Assembly (NCBI GenBank): GCA_009780595.1
Contig: WQZT01000013.1
Coordinates: forward strand, 1 to 15,035
Direction: 5' to 3'
DNA length: 15,035 nucleotides
Origin: Treponema sp.
Lineage (GTDB): Bacteria; Spirochaetota; Spirochaetia; Treponematales; Breznakiellaceae
The notes under the pieces are model-generated. The model ran no database searches, had not been told where the DNA came from, and saw nothing but the letters and a program-made list of their open reading frames with translations. A program made the translations under genes and the position numbers. This document shows positions 14,120 to 15,035 of this stretch, one piece after another. The first letter of the stretch is position 1; each line of letters starts with the position of its first letter.

Positions 14120-14156
14120 CGTTAACTCTCCTTGTTGTTATTATTGATATTTTGTA

Positions 14157-14185
14157 ATTATAAATCACACCCCATTGAAAAGCAA
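14157..14185 (-). promoter_or_regulatory. Promoter of gdhA
   Basis: On the minus strand TTGCTT (14185-14180), a 17-base spacer and a perfect TATAAT (14162-14157). Transcription would begin near 14150, leaving a leader of about 30 bases that includes AAGGAG. Confidence 0.6.
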
Positions 14186-14263
14186 GCAAATCTTTTGACT
14201 TTTAGCACAATCGGGTACTGGTAATTTTTTTTAATTTCATAGAAAATAGTAACCATATCAAAG

Positions 14264-14272
14264 TGCTATAAA
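14264..14272 (+). promoter_or_regulatory. Probable glnN promoter with extended -10
   Basis: TGC-TATAAA (TG at 14264-14265, hexamer 14267-14272) is an extended -10 with one mismatch in the hexamer. No -35 is convincing at 17 bases. The rest of the 197-base divergent gap (14120-14316) is A/T-rich, with a TTGACT at 14215-14220 and an eight-T run at 14225-14232 that may be part of a regulated or activator-dependent promoter. Confidence 0.4.
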
Positions 14273-14316
14273 TCAACGCCGCTTTTAACGCGACAAACGC
14301 GAAACAAGGAGATTGT

Positions 14317-15035
14317 ATGAATTGCCGTTCTGAAAATCGCTGCAACCGCGAAGCAGCACGCGAAATTAACTTTGCCGAAACTCCGGTTACGGAGCTGTAC
14401 GGGTGCAACTGTTTTTCCAACACCGTTATGCGGGAAAGGCTGCCAAAGAATATTTACAAGGAACTGGCGGCGGTTCAAAACGGCGAAAAAGAGCTGACGC
14501 TGGAAGTTGCCGAAGTTGTCGCAGCGTCGATGCGCGAGTGGGCAATCGCGAAAGGGGCGACGCACTACACGCACCTGTTCCAGCCGCTGACCGGACTGAC
14601 TGCCGAAAAGCACGAGTCGTTTATCGCGCCAACCGGCGACGGCAAAATGATGATGGAGTTTTCCGGCAAGGCGCTGATCAAAGGCGAGTCCGATGCGTCG
14701 AGTTTGCCGTCTGGCGGCTTGCGGGCGACGTTCGAGGCGCGCGGCTACACGGCGTGGGACGTAACAAGCCCCGCCTTTCTGAAATCCGACCCGACCGGAA
14801 CGACGCTGTGCATTCCCACGGCGTTTATCAGCTACTACGGGCAGGCGCTCGACCAGAAAGTGCCGCTTTTGAAAAGCGTTGAAGCCCTGTCCAAACAGGC
14901 GCTGCGCCTTTTGCGTGTGATGGGGGACACGGCAAGCAAGCGGGTTGTCTCTTCGCTGGGGCCGGAGCAGGAATATTTTCTCATCGATAAAAAGTTTTAC
15001 GACCAGCGCCCTGACATTATGCTCACCGGAAGGAC
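14317..15035 (+). CDS. glnN: Glutamine synthetase type III, N-terminal part
   Basis: ATP-dependent synthesis of glutamine from glutamate and ammonium. The ATG is preceded by AAGGAG (14307-14312). The frame stays open to the window edge, giving the first 239 residues, about a third of the usual ~700. GSIII features are unmistakable: YGCNCFSNTVMRERLPK (28-44), WAIAKGATHYTHLFQPLTG (78-96), the run KGESDASSLPSGGLRATFEA (128-147) followed by RGYTAWD, PTAFISYYGQALD, and GPEQEYFLID near residue 215, the start of the catalytic metal-binding region. The N-terminal leader has two extra cysteines (C3, C9). It is divergent from gdhA, sharing the control region. The active-site C-terminal half is outside the window, so integrity is unverified. 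Confidence 0.94.
   Translation, partial: MNCRSENRCNREAAREINFAETPVTELYGCNCFSNTVMRERLPKNIYKELAAVQNGEKELTLEVAEVVAASMREWAIAKGATHYTHLFQPLTGLTAEKHESFIAPTGDGKMMMEFSGKALIKGESDASSLPSGGLRATFEARGYTAWDVTSPAFLKSDPTGTTLCIPTAFISYYGQALDQKVPLLKSVEALSKQALRLLRVMGDTASKRVVSSLGPEQEYFLIDKKFYDQRPDIMLTGR

Noticed and set aside
14403..14882. Plus-strand open frame in another frame within the glutamine synthetase gene
   Set aside because: The GSIII frame from 14317 carries unmistakable family motifs across the same bases.

Overview
The window looks like a bacterial chromosome segment of roughly balanced base composition. It most resembles a host-associated spirochaete of the Treponema type. This assignment is an inference from gene content: an Rpn/PD-(D/E)XK transposase-like tail, a long-form serine acetyltransferase, a 419-residue glutamate dehydrogenase next to a type III glutamine synthetase, TRAP transport and uronate catabolism. 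No rRNA, tRNA, CRISPR array or complete insertion sequence was found. Genes are densely packed. The largest non-coding gap is about 200 bases (14120-14316), so there is no stretch of over 300 bases without a gene.

Layout. Bases 1-330 hold the C-terminal end of an Rpn-family nuclease/transposase whose start lies outside the window. A small tandem BFD-type [2Fe-2S] protein (419-739, minus) follows, ending at its own terminator hairpin. It is divergent from an unrecognised secreted protein (853-1563, plus). Cysteine synthase cysK (1585-2505, minus) is divergent from serine acetyltransferase cysE (2643-3512, plus), so the two last steps of cysteine synthesis sit back to back. cysE overlaps by 4 bases an FCD-type GntR regulator (3509-4231).

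The centre (4240-9393) is a hexuronate/aldonate uptake and catabolism operon. It comprises a TRAP solute-binding lipoprotein, small and large TRAP membrane subunits, an RspB-like zinc alcohol dehydrogenase and mannonate dehydratase UxuA. Its promoter carries a perfect 10-bp palindrome, TTGTATACAA, between the -35 and -10 boxes, a likely operator for the neighbouring GntR protein. The expected logic is: import a uronate, reduce fructuronate to mannonate with the RspB-like enzyme in place of UxuB, then dehydrate mannonate to 2-keto-3-deoxygluconate. The isomerase, kinase and aldolase steps are not in this window.

After the operon come a 501-residue protein with a class III nucleotidyl cyclase domain, whose catalytic residues are kept but whose base-selecting residues are unusual, and a DksA/TraR-type RNA polymerase regulator with a near-consensus promoter. 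The right end is a nitrogen-assimilation block: a MocR-like class I aminotransferase and glutamate dehydrogenase on the minus strand, probably co-transcribed with a strong hairpin between them, and divergently a type III glutamine synthetase cut off by the window edge.

No obviously new multi-gene system is present. The items most worth following are the non-canonical cyclase (R152/N226 where adenylyl cyclases have K/D), the GntR operator inside the uronate promoter, the cysE-gntR coupling, the repeat-built tail of the small TRAP subunit, and several starts without a Shine-Dalgarno sequence close behind extended -10 boxes.
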